This document shows positions 8,029 through 16,216 of a DNA stretch of 27,346 nucleotides, in pieces. Source of the stretch: 66-474 sp035547895. GTDB lineage: Bacteria; Pseudomonadota; Gammaproteobacteria; Xanthomonadales; Rhodanobacteraceae. Under the pieces are notes generated by a model that saw only the letters and a list, made by a program, of their open reading frames with translations, was not told the DNA's origin and searched no databases. Location: contig DASZTT010000041.1 in assembly GCA_035547895.1 (NCBI GenBank), positions 1 through 27,346 of the forward strand, in the 5' to 3' direction. The position numbers and the translations under genes were made by a program. How positions within the stretch are numbered: position 1 is the stretch's first letter; each line of letters opens with the position of its first letter.

Positions 8029-9615
8029 ATGAGCAACGAACTGATCGCGGCGGCACCCCCGCCGCTTCCCGCGACCGTCCCGTTCAATGTCGCAACGCTG
8101 GCCGAAACGATGCTCAAGGAGGCGCGCCGGCGCCGCGTGATGCTGGCCGTGATCTTTGCTGCCATCGCGTTGCTGGCGCTCGTGATCGGCGTGTTCTGGC
8201 CCAAGAAATTCGTGGCGGAAACGACGATCCTCGTGCAGCAGAACAATGTCATCAAGCCGCTGACCGAAGGCATCGCGGCGACGACCGAGGCGGCCAGCCG
8301 CGCGGAGATCGCGCGCGAGATCATTTTCAGCCAGGACTCGCTGGACCAGTTGCTCGCCGACGGCGGCTGGAATCCGGCCAAGCTGTCGCCCATCGAACGT
8401 GACAAGCTGGTGGATCGCATCAAGGCGCACACCACCATTACCGGCTCGAACAGCGACCTGCTGCTCAACATCAGCTACGACGACTCGGACCCGGCTCGCG
8501 CCTACAACCTGACCCGCGACATGGCGCAATTGTTCATCTCCAAGAGCCTCGCTTCCAAGGAAGCCGAGAGCGCCAGCGCCTACAATTTCATGAACAGCCA
8601 GGTCGAGGAATACCACCAGAAAATGGTCGCGGCGTCCGATGCCCTGCAGCAATACATCGCAAGCCATCCCGACGCGTCGCCCGGCAGCATCGCCGACACC
8701 AATGCGCGCATTTCCGCCCTGCGCAGCCAGATCGAGAACGCCAAGGTCCAGGCCGCGCAGTTCGGCTCGCAAGCGGCCGCGATGGGCGGCTCGCTGAGCG
8801 GGCAATCGCAGATCTCGACCGTGCAGACCCGTGAAGACGTGTATCGCGCGCAGATCGCGCAGTTGCAATCGCACCTCAGCGAATTGTTGCTGACCTATAC
8901 CGACAATTACCCCGACGTGGTGCGCACCCGCCACCAGATCGAGGACCTGCAGCAGCAACTGGCTTCCGCGCAGGCACAAAAGAAAACCGCCGCTTCCGTC
9001 GGCACCGCGATCGACAGCCAGGTCACCGTCAACCCGGTGTACTCGAACCTGCAGACCGAACTCGCGCAGATTCGCGGGCAACTTGCCGCCGCGCACGCCA
9101 CCGAGACGGCGAGCCAGCAGCAGCTTGAGATTGAGCTGGCCCGAAGCCAGAAGATCGCCGAGTCATCCAACGAGCTGACCAAGCTCACCAACAACTTCAA
9201 TGCACTCAGCACGACCTACCAAGATCTGCTGAAGCGGCGCGAGCAGGCGCGCATTTCGATGGATCTCGACAAGGACAAGCGCGGGCTCACGTTCAAGATC
9301 CAGGATCCGGCACGCATGCCCCTGATGCCGGTAGGCCTGCGGCTCATGCACTTCGCGGCCGCAGGCATGCTGCTCGGCGTATGCGTGCCGCTGGGGCTGT
9401 TGTTCCTGATCGCACGCTTCGATCCGCGCGCACGCTCGGCGGATGCGCTCGCACGTGCAACCGGATTGCCCGTTTTCGCAAGCGTGCCGTACTACCGCGG
9501 TCCGCACGATGATGCGCTCGACCGCAAGCACAACCTGCAATGGATCGGCATCGTGGTCATCGTGCTGGTCGCCTACGTGGCGCTTTACCTGATCCGCGTA
9601 GCGAGGCACATATGA
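8029..9615 (+). CDS. Polysaccharide chain-length determinant (Wzz/Wzc-like, no kinase domain)
   Basis: A 528-residue inner-membrane co-polymerase of the Wzz family, thought to set polymer length and contact the export channel. A short cytoplasmic N-terminus is followed by TM1 (about 37-57), then a long periplasmic part with Ala/Gln-rich coiled-coil stretches (about 180-400). A Pro-containing segment (DPARMPLMPVG) precedes TM2 (about 437-463). A third hydrophobic helix is at the C-terminus (about 504-522). There is no fused tyrosine-kinase domain; the kinase-like protein is a separate gene whose ATG overlaps this stop. The extra C-terminal helix and size match the exosortase-A system chain-length proteins better than enteric Wzc. 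A GGAAG ribosome binding site precedes the ATG. Confidence 0.92.
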   Translation: MSNELIAAAPPPLPATVPFNVATLAETMLKEARRRRVMLAVIFAAIALLALVIGVFWPKKFVAETTILVQQNNVIKPLTEGIAATTEAASRAEIAREIIFSQDSLDQLLADGGWNPAKLSPIERDKLVDRIKAHTTITGSNSDLLLNISYDDSDPARAYNLTRDMAQLFISKSLASKEAESASAYNFMNSQVEEYHQKMVAASDALQQYIASHPDASPGSIADTNARISALRSQIENAKVQAAQFGSQAAAMGGSLSGQSQISTVQTREDVYRAQIAQLQSHLSELLLTYTDNYPDVVRTRHQIEDLQQQLASAQAQKKTAASVGTAIDSQVTVNPVYSNLQTELAQIRGQLAAAHATETASQQQLEIELARSQKIAESSNELTKLTNNFNALSTTYQDLLKRREQARISMDLDKDKRGLTFKIQDPARMPLMPVGLRLMHFAAAGMLLGVCVPLGLLFLIARFDPRARSADALARATGLPVFASVPYYRGPHDDALDRKHNLQWIGIVVIVLVAYVALYLIRVARHI

Positions 9616-10382
9616 GCAAAGCCGAACCGGAACCCGCCATGCACGACGATTCCGCACCGACGCCGATCGATCCGCTGCAGCGCCGCGCGATGGGGACGCG
9701 CTCGATCGCCCTGATGAGCGACACGCAGTCGCTGGCGCCGGCGCAACTCGAGGCGCGGCGCCTGATCCATCGCGAGTACGCCGAATCAGGCATGACTGAC
9801 GCGTTCCGCGAAATCCGCACGCGCCTGCTGGAACTTAGCGACGGCCAGAATTTCACCACGCTGGTGGTGCCGATGAGCGCGGGCTCGGGCGGCAGCTTCG
9901 TCGCGCGCAACCTGGCCTTGTCGTTCGCCTTCGATCCGGCCAAGACTTCGCTGCTGATCGACTGCGACCTGCGCCATCCGTGTCAGGACAAGGCCTTCGG
10001 CATCGACGCGGGTCATCATGGACTGATCGACTATCTCGAGGATCCTTCGCTGGGCATCGAGCCGATCCTGCATCACACCGGCGTGCCGCGCCTGCGGGTG
10101 ATCCCGGCGGGACAACCGGCAGAAATCCAGGAGGAATACCTGTCCTCGTTCCGCATGCGCGCGGTCATCGACTCGCTGCGTTGCCGCTATCCCGACCGCT
10201 ACCTGTTTCTCGACGGGCCGCCGATCAAGGGCGCGCCGGATGCCCGTATCCTGTCGGACCTCGCCGACTTCGTCGTCGTGGTGGTCGGTTACGGACGCGA
10301 CAGCGCCGCCGCGGTGAACCAGGCCGTCGCGGGTTTCGACCCGGCCAAGCTGGCCGGGCTGGTGTTCAACGAATTGCCGTAG
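9612..10382 (+). CDS. BY-kinase-like (CpsD/CapB family) protein with degenerate Walker A
   Basis: A 256-residue cytoplasmic P-loop protein of the CpsD/CapB/Wzc-kinase group, the partner of the preceding chain-length protein. Walker A' is present as LLIDCDLRHP (114-123) and Walker B as YLFLDGPP (197-204). The GLIDYLEDP segment (137-145) and RLRVIPAG (160-167) are family features. The Walker A site, however, reads SAGSGGSF (89-96) where the active form is PGEGK(S/T), so the invariant lysine is absent. No C-terminal tyrosine cluster is seen; the protein ends YGRDSAAAVN...VFNELP. It may be a non-catalytic regulator or an atypical ATPase. I recall similar GSGGSF variants in exosortase-type loci, so this may be a family trait and not decay. 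The ATG overlaps the upstream stop (ATGA); an in-frame ATG at 9540 inside the upstream gene is rejected. Confidence 0.85.
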   Translation: MSKAEPEPAMHDDSAPTPIDPLQRRAMGTRSIALMSDTQSLAPAQLEARRLIHREYAESGMTDAFREIRTRLLELSDGQNFTTLVVPMSAGSGGSFVARNLALSFAFDPAKTSLLIDCDLRHPCQDKAFGIDAGHHGLIDYLEDPSLGIEPILHHTGVPRLRVIPAGQPAEIQEEYLSSFRMRAVIDSLRCRYPDRYLFLDGPPIKGAPDARILSDLADFVVVVVGYGRDSAAAVNQAVAGFDPAKLAGLVFNELP

Positions 10383-10403
10383 GCCGCGTGCCGGAGGGGA
10401 ATC

Positions 10404-11783
10404 ATGCGGGGAATCAGCTCACTCGCCGCAGCCATCTTGCTTGGCTTGGCCGGCACGGCCGTTGCGTCGGGGCAATCGGCGCCCGCGACGCAACCGGGCC
10501 CGGTTGATCCATTCGCCCCTCCGCCCGAATCACCGCCGCTGTTCAACTACGCGGTCGGCCTGGGCGTGGGCCATACCGACAATTTGTTCCGCACCTCCAC
10601 GGATGCCGTCAGTCAGAACCTGCTGCAGCCGACCTTCAATTTCACCCTCGACAAGCAGGGGTCGACCTTGCAAGCGCAAGTCGTCGGCCTGGTGCAGTAC
10701 ACCGATTATCTCGAGGGCGATGTCGGCAACGAATTCCGGGGCCAGCTGACGGGCCAGATGAATTGGATCATCGCTCCGCAGCGCCTCAACTTCGAGCTCC
10801 AGGATTACAGCAGCGTCGAACCAGTCAATACCCGCCTTGCCAACGCTCCCTCCAATCAGCAGCAGGTCGATGTGCTGATCGGCGGCCCGACCCTGTCTTT
10901 TCGCCTGGGCGGTGATGGTACGTGGAACGGGCAGGTGGATCTGCGCTACATCGATACCACGGCTTCCAAAACGAAGGATTTCAATTCCCAGCGCGGCTTC
11001 GTGGCGGGCCGTTTGATCCACGATCTGGACGTCACCAGCCATCTCTCCTTCAACCTGGAAGGCGCGCACGTTGATTTCAACAACGCCGACCCCCTCACCA
11101 CGCCCAATCGCTACGACGAATACAGCCTTTATGCACGCTACCTGAGCCGGCTGGCGCATCTCGATCTGGATTTGGCGTTGGGAGGCAGCCGCGTCAGCTT
11201 CTCCCGACAGTGGCCCGACCACTCCGGCGCGCTCGCACGGGCAACCATTGCCTGGCGCATCGACCCACGCAATACGCTGCAATTGACAGGGGCGGATCAA
11301 CTTGCCGACGCGACGGCCAATCTGACGCAATCGCCCGAGCTCACCTCGGATCAGCTGACGATGCCCACGATCGTGGTCGGCAGGACAGTGATTTCCCCCG
11401 CGGTTTTCCGCGATCGCAGCCTGGGACTCGGCTACGCATACCAAGGCCCCCGGCTCGGCTTTACCCTGTCGCCGTATTACACGCAGTTGAAGCAGTTGAA
11501 CGGCATCGATCTTTCGCAAAAGGGATTCGGTGGCGTGGCCGGCATCACTTACCAGTTGACGCCGCTCATGCTGCTTGGCGTCGACCTGGCCGATCAGACC
11601 ACGCGTTACGTTTCCGATCGCAGTGAGGACCACAGCCATACCGCCACGGTAAACCTGTCGCGGCAGTTGACACCGCACTGGAGCTGGAGCGTGGCCTTCC
11701 GCCACGATCAGCGCCATTCGTCGAGGCCCGGCTTCGGTTACACCGAAAACGAGGTGTTTGCGTTCCTGTACTACAAGCGGTGA
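10404..11783 (+). CDS. Outer-membrane beta-barrel protein of polysaccharide locus (EpsL/TIGR03016-like)
   Basis: A 459-residue secreted protein with a Sec signal peptide (cleavage predicted after AVA at residue 21), a Pro-rich stretch (about 28-46), then alternating amphipathic strands rich in aromatic residues to the end. The C-terminus FAFLYYKR is close to an outer-membrane barrel closing strand. The opening GLGVGHTDNLFRT and repeated short strands resemble the outer-membrane barrels found in exosortase-A/EpsL type loci, where the barrel is presumed to help secrete the polymer. A GGAGGGG ribosome binding site lies six bases before the ATG. The gene sits 21 bases after the kinase-like gene. 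Assignment to the exact family is by recall; the barrel nature is well supported by the strand pattern. Confidence 0.85.
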   Translation: MRGISSLAAAILLGLAGTAVASGQSAPATQPGPVDPFAPPPESPPLFNYAVGLGVGHTDNLFRTSTDAVSQNLLQPTFNFTLDKQGSTLQAQVVGLVQYTDYLEGDVGNEFRGQLTGQMNWIIAPQRLNFELQDYSSVEPVNTRLANAPSNQQQVDVLIGGPTLSFRLGGDGTWNGQVDLRYIDTTASKTKDFNSQRGFVAGRLIHDLDVTSHLSFNLEGAHVDFNNADPLTTPNRYDEYSLYARYLSRLAHLDLDLALGGSRVSFSRQWPDHSGALARATIAWRIDPRNTLQLTGADQLADATANLTQSPELTSDQLTMPTIVVGRTVISPAVFRDRSLGLGYAYQGPRLGFTLSPYYTQLKQLNGIDLSQKGFGGVAGITYQLTPLMLLGVDLADQTTRYVSDRSEDHSHTATVNLSRQLTPHWSWSVAFRHDQRHSSRPGFGYTENEVFAFLYYKR

Positions 11784-11796
11784 GGCCTGCGTGGAC

Positions 11797-12960
11797 ATGC
11801 GCACGCCCGTACCGTTCCGGCCTCTCAGGTTGCTTTTCCTGACCGACTGCCCGCTCACGGTTACCGGAGGCAGCGAGCGATTCCTGCGCAACCTCGTCAG
11901 CAGGCTGCACGGAGAACAGTTCTCGTTGACCGTTGTGCAGTTGTGCGAAGAGCCATCGGCTGAAGCCCAGGTATATCGGGACGTTCTGCCCGCCTCGATC
12001 GATATTTCCTATCTGTCCTGCGGCGCCGTGTACGGCGCATCGGGAATGCGCGCCTACCGGATCCTTCGAACGAAGGTGATGAAAGAAGGCTTCGATGTCA
12101 TCCAGTCGCAGCACGAGAACTCGGACATCATCAACGCGCTGCTTCCACGCGGACCACTCCACGCCATGCGTATTTCCAGCCGACGGGACACCGGCTTCCT
12201 CAAAAGTCCGAGGCTGCGCTTGCTGTCGCGTTTCCTGAATCATCGTTACGACCGCATCGTCGCGCCCAGCCCCGCGATCCTGGACGCGGTCGCCGACACC
12301 GAAAGGGCGTCTCGCGGCCGCATGCTGTGCATTCCCAATGGGGTCGACGCGGCCCGCTTTCACCCTGCGGATCCATCGGCGCGTCGACGCACGAGGGGGA
12401 GCCTCGGCTTCCCGTCCGATGCGTTGCTCGTTGGCTGCGTGGCGGATTTTTTTGCGGTCAAACGCCACGTCGACTTGATCGAAGCCTTTGCGCGCGTCCA
12501 CCGCGCGATTCCGCAAGCGCACCTGCTGCTGATCGGCAACGGCCCACTGCGTGACTCCGTCGCAATGCAAGCGCGAGACCTGCAGATCGCGGATGCGGTG
12601 CACCTGCTCGGTTCGCGCAGCGACGTGGACATCCTGCTGCCCGCACTCGACATGTTTGCCTTGACCTCGGATACGGAAGGGCTTTCCAACGCAATCCTCG
12701 AAGCGCAGGCCTGCGGTTTGGCCGTCGTTGCGACGAACGTTGGTGGAAATCCAAACGTCGTCGACGACAGTTGCGGGGTCTTGGTTCCGCCACGCGATCC
12801 CGAAGCACTTGCCGCGGCGATACTGGCCCTGTTGCGCGACGCGGGGCGCCGGGAGCAGATGGGCGCGGCTGCACGGAACCGCGTCTTGCGCGATCACTCG
12901 CTCGACGCCATGGCCCAGGCATACGCGTCCCTTTACCGCGAACACGCCCATGCCCCGTGA
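11797..12960 (+). CDS. Glycosyltransferase family 4 (GT-B)
   Basis: A 387-residue GT-B glycosyltransferase with an N-terminal acceptor domain starting at LRLLFLTDCPLTVTGGSERFLRNL (glycine-rich loop of GT4) and a C-terminal nucleotide-sugar domain. IPNGVDAARFHP marks the linker and donor domain. The EX7E motif, E294 and E302 in TEGLSNAILEA, is intact, so the protein is probably an active retaining enzyme. It should act on the cytoplasmic face to extend the lipid-linked repeat unit. The ATG at 11797 is preferred; an in-frame GTG at 11791 is possible and has slightly better spacing from the GAGG at 11782. The 3' end overlaps the next glycosyltransferase by 11 bases. Donor sugar is unknown. Confidence 0.9.
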   Translation: MRTPVPFRPLRLLFLTDCPLTVTGGSERFLRNLVSRLHGEQFSLTVVQLCEEPSAEAQVYRDVLPASIDISYLSCGAVYGASGMRAYRILRTKVMKEGFDVIQSQHENSDIINALLPRGPLHAMRISSRRDTGFLKSPRLRLLSRFLNHRYDRIVAPSPAILDAVADTERASRGRMLCIPNGVDAARFHPADPSARRRTRGSLGFPSDALLVGCVADFFAVKRHVDLIEAFARVHRAIPQAHLLLIGNGPLRDSVAMQARDLQIADAVHLLGSRSDVDILLPALDMFALTSDTEGLSNAILEAQACGLAVVATNVGGNPNVVDDSCGVLVPPRDPEALAAAILALLRDAGRREQMGAAARNRVLRDHSLDAMAQAYASLYREHAHAP

Positions 12961-14080
12961 CCCGCATATCCTGCACGTATTCTCGAGTGCCGGCTTGTAC
13001 GGGGCCGAGCACGCCGTACTGGGCCTGATACCGGCACTGGAGCGCCTCGGCATTCGCAACACGCTCGCTTGCATCGACAATCCGCATCTCTACCAGCAAC
13101 CGTTGTACGCGCGCGCCCGTGAACTGGGCCTTGCTTCACGGCGCATTCCCTGCAAAGGCAGGCTGGACGCCTCGACGACGCTCGCGATCAGGGCGTTGCT
13201 CGAATGCACTCCCGGCACGATATTGCACGTCCATGGCTACAAAAGCGCGTTCTATGCCCTGCGCGCACGCCGCAATCATCCCCGGTCTCCCGTTGTGTCC
13301 ACGCTGCACGGATGGACCACCAACAGCGGTGCACTGTGGCTGTACCGCCTGCTCGAACTCTGGATGCTGCGACGGATCCAGCGCGTCTGCATCGTTGCCA
13401 GCTCGATGCAGCAGCCACTCCTCGACGCCGGCATTCCGGCCGACCGCATCCGGCTGGTCGAGAACGGCATTGATACTTCCCGCTTCCGCATGAAGGATGG
13501 CGGCATGCTGCGTGAAGAGCTCGGCATTCCCGAGGATGCCTTCGTGTTCGGCGGCGTGATGCGCCTCAGCGAGGAAAAGAATCCGGTCGGCCTTTTGGAA
13601 GCGTTTGCGCGGATTGCGCAGGAATGCCCCCGCGCATGGCTGGTGCTGGCGGGCGATGGTCCCCAACGGCAGGAAGTCGAACGCCTCGCCCGGGAGTTGA
13701 AACTGGGCGAGCGGATGCGCCTGCTGGGAGCGCGCCGGGACGTCGAAAACATCTATCCGGGCTTCGACTGCTTCGTACTGCCCTCATTGACCGAGGGTTT
13801 GCCGCTTGCGCTGCTCGAGGCCATGGCCTGCGAGTGCCCGATCATCGCAAGCCGTGTCGGACAGATTCCAGCAGTGCTCGAAGACCTGCCCGTTTCGCTG
13901 GTGACAGCGGGCGACACGTCGGGGTTGACGGAAGCGATGCGCAAAAACATGCATCCGCGCACCCGATTGACCGCGCTGCGGCAACGCGTGGAAGCTCGCT
14001 ATTCGGTTGCGCGCATGGCCCGCGATTACGCTGCCGTCTACCGGGAGCTGGGAGCGAACGATGTCACTCAGGCCGCTTGA
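12950..14080 (+). CDS. Glycosyltransferase family 4 (GT-B), second
   Basis: A 376-residue GT4 glycosyltransferase. ILHVFSSAGLYGAEHAVLGLIPAL is the N-terminal acceptor-domain opening, LVENGIDTSRF starts the donor domain, FGGVMRLSEEKNP follows, and EX7E is present as E282/E290 in TEGLPLALLEAMACECP. The start at 12950 (MPRDPHIL) overlaps the preceding gene by 11 bases; the longer open frame further upstream lies within that gene and is discarded. The 3' end overlaps the next gene by 20 bases, pointing to tight translational coupling. It presumably adds one sugar of the repeat unit in the cytoplasm; donor and acceptor cannot be read from the sequence. Confidence 0.9.
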   Translation: MPRDPHILHVFSSAGLYGAEHAVLGLIPALERLGIRNTLACIDNPHLYQQPLYARARELGLASRRIPCKGRLDASTTLAIRALLECTPGTILHVHGYKSAFYALRARRNHPRSPVVSTLHGWTTNSGALWLYRLLELWMLRRIQRVCIVASSMQQPLLDAGIPADRIRLVENGIDTSRFRMKDGGMLREELGIPEDAFVFGGVMRLSEEKNPVGLLEAFARIAQECPRAWLVLAGDGPQRQEVERLARELKLGERMRLLGARRDVENIYPGFDCFVLPSLTEGLPLALLEAMACECPIIASRVGQIPAVLEDLPVSLVTAGDTSGLTEAMRKNMHPRTRLTALRQRVEARYSVARMARDYAAVYRELGANDVTQAA

Positions 14081-15449
14081 CCAAACCCTGCGCGGCACGA
14101 TTCCGGCAGCCAATGCGGTGCTGCCGTCCGCCGCCCGCACCGGACACCACAACTGGTTCCTGTACCTGTACCTGTTCCTGCTTCCGCTGCAGAACCTGCA
14201 AACGGGGCACATGCCCAAGCTGCCCGGCGGCCTCAATTTTCTCAATATCGGTTTTCTGCTCGCCCTGATGGGCGCGTGGCGCATACATGGCCATCTTGCC
14301 GGCCGGAGCGGTTTGCATCGCTGGGTCTGGGCGTATTTGATTTACTGTGTCTTCTCGTTGTTTGTCGGGTTCGCGCTGGTGCCCGAACCGGACCAATTTA
14401 CGCGCTTCAACGCGTTCAAGGATTCCGCGATCGGCGTATTGCTTTTGTTCGTGGTAGAGATGAGCGTAACCGACTGGTCTTCCCTGAAGCGAGTGCTGCT
14501 GGCAATGATTCTGCCGATGCCGTACATCCTTCGGGTCACATGGTCACAGCACGCCGGCGTGGCGCGCGATTCCTACAACGACGATCTTCGCATCCATGGA
14601 ACTTTCTCGTTGCTGGGCGCCAACGAGTTTGCTTCGTTCTGCGTGACGATGGCGCTGATGTTGTTCGCGATCCTCATCGCGGCCAAGCTTCCCAAGCTGT
14701 GGCGAGCCCTGTTGGTGATGGGGATCGCTTGCATGGTGCTGGGCATCTTGTGGACTTACTCGCGTACCAGTTACGTGACCATCCTGCTGGGTGCAGCCGT
14801 GATCGTGCTGTTCTGGCGTGGCCGCATGAAGTTGGCCATACCTGTGATCCTAGCCTTGCTGATCGTACCTTCGCTGATGCCCAATTCGGTCACGGAGCGC
14901 TTCAATGACACCCACGTGGAAGGCAAGAACGTGGATGCGAGCACCGACATGCGCTACGTCTACTGGGGTGTCGCATGGAAGGATTTCACGCAACATCCGC
15001 TGACGGGAATCGGCCTGGGTACCTTTGCCGATGCCAATCCCTATCACATGGACACCCACAACTTCTTCATCCGCGAACTTGCGGAAAAAGGCGTTCCCGG
15101 ATTCCTGATCACGCTTGGGATGTTCCTGAGCATGGCGCGGCTCAGTTGGCGGACTTTCAGGGATTCGCCCCCCGACAGCCTTGCCTACGCACTCGGCCTC
15201 GGCATGTGCGGCGTCTGGCCGGCACTGGTGGTAACCAACCTCTGGGGTGATCGATTCACCTACACCGTGATGATCGGCTACTACTGGGCATTGTTGGCGC
15301 TGTGTCTCAAGGCGCGTGAATTCGTGCTGGTGGAGCGCACCGCGACCGCGATGCCCGCGATTGCTTCGGCGGCGACTCCTCCGCCACCACGATACGCATT
15401 GCCCGCACGGATGCGCAAACAGAGGCCGAACGAGAGCGGCGCGACATGA
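14061..15449 (+). CDS. O-antigen ligase / Wzy-type polymerase membrane protein
   Basis: A 462-residue polytopic inner-membrane protein with about ten to twelve hydrophobic segments and a large periplasmic loop near the C-terminal third (about residues 275-345). That loop carries the Wzy_C/O-antigen-ligase signature: HPLTGIGLGTF, then DTHNFFIRELAEKGVPGF with the family histidine. Proteins of this family either polymerise repeat units (Wzy) or transfer glycans to an acceptor (WaaL, or the exosortase-A-associated O-ligases). In this locus, which has flippases and a chain-length protein but no other polymerase candidate, a Wzy role is the simplest reading. The ATG at 14061 follows a GGGAGCG ribosome binding site. 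The C-terminus is basic and cytoplasmic and overlaps the deacetylase start (ATGA). Confidence 0.88.
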   Translation: MSLRPLDQTLRGTIPAANAVLPSAARTGHHNWFLYLYLFLLPLQNLQTGHMPKLPGGLNFLNIGFLLALMGAWRIHGHLAGRSGLHRWVWAYLIYCVFSLFVGFALVPEPDQFTRFNAFKDSAIGVLLLFVVEMSVTDWSSLKRVLLAMILPMPYILRVTWSQHAGVARDSYNDDLRIHGTFSLLGANEFASFCVTMALMLFAILIAAKLPKLWRALLVMGIACMVLGILWTYSRTSYVTILLGAAVIVLFWRGRMKLAIPVILALLIVPSLMPNSVTERFNDTHVEGKNVDASTDMRYVYWGVAWKDFTQHPLTGIGLGTFADANPYHMDTHNFFIRELAEKGVPGFLITLGMFLSMARLSWRTFRDSPPDSLAYALGLGMCGVWPALVVTNLWGDRFTYTVMIGYYWALLALCLKAREFVLVERTATAMPAIASAATPPPPRYALPARMRKQRPNESGAT

Positions 15450-16216
15450 GAGACAACGGGTTGCCGGTGCTGATGTACCACGCATTGCACGTGGATGGAT
15501 CGGATTCCGCGCGCCTTGATCCGGTATACAGCGTGACGGCCGCGGAGTTTGCCGCGCAGCTCGACTGGTTGCGTGCAAACGGTTACCGCACAGTACGGCT
15601 GGATGATCCTCAAGAAACATCGGCCAAGCGCGTCGTCATCAGCTTCGACGACGGCGACGTTTCCAACGTGACCATCGCACTGCCGCTGTTGCGGGAGCGT
15701 GGCATGGTCGCGGAATTCTTCATCACCAGCGATTTCATCGGCCAGCCGGGGATGTTGACCGCACAGGATGTGAGGACGCTTGCACAGGCGGGGATGGGCG
15801 TCCAGTCGCACGGCCGCAGCCATCGCTTCCTGGAAGACCTCGATTACGAGGCGATGCATGCGGAATTGCGCGACAGCAAGGAACGCCTCGAGCACGCCAG
15901 CGGCACGCGTGTCACCGGCATTGCCTTTCCCGGGGGGCGAGGCGGCGGTCGCGAACGCGACGCGGCGCTCGGCCTGGGCTACCGGCACGTACTGGGTTCC
16001 GTACCCGGCTGCAACCGCGGCCGACGGCCACACGAATGCTACGAACGCATCGCGATCACCCGTGCCCTCCCGCCCCGGGAGTTCGCGGCACTCGTGGCCT
16101 GGCGGGGCTGGCGCCCGGGCTATGTCCGGACGCGTTTTCGCCTCCTGCGCGTTCCCAAGCTGTTGCTGGGCAACGAGCGATACCAACGGTTGCGCGCGCG
16201 GTTGCTCGCGCGATGA
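15446..16216 (+). CDS. Polysaccharide deacetylase (CE4/NodB family)
   Basis: A 256-residue CE4 carbohydrate esterase. Motif 1 is SFDDGD (66-71; D68 and D69, the base and metal ligand), motif 2 is SHGRSH (121-126; H122 and H126, metal ligands), and motif 3 appears as AFPGGRGG. The predicted reaction is metal-dependent N-deacetylation of an N-acetylated sugar, consistent with the TviB-type enzyme and an N-acetylhexosamine-containing polymer. There is no signal peptide or membrane segment, so it should act in the cytoplasm, on precursors, unless exported by other means. The C-terminal 50 residues are very Arg-rich. Start and stop overlap both neighbours by four bases, embedding it firmly in the operon. 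Confidence 0.88.
   Translation: MRDNGLPVLMYHALHVDGSDSARLDPVYSVTAAEFAAQLDWLRANGYRTVRLDDPQETSAKRVVISFDDGDVSNVTIALPLLRERGMVAEFFITSDFIGQPGMLTAQDVRTLAQAGMGVQSHGRSHRFLEDLDYEAMHAELRDSKERLEHASGTRVTGIAFPGGRGGGRERDAALGLGYRHVLGSVPGCNRGRRPHECYERIAITRALPPREFAALVAWRGWRPGYVRTRFRLLRVPKLLLGNERYQRLRARLLAR

Noticed and set aside
11566..13080. A 504-codon open frame on the minus strand across the barrel and first GT4 genes
   Set aside because: It is antisense to well-supported genes, has no family motif and is rich in Arg and Gln, the pattern of a shadow frame.
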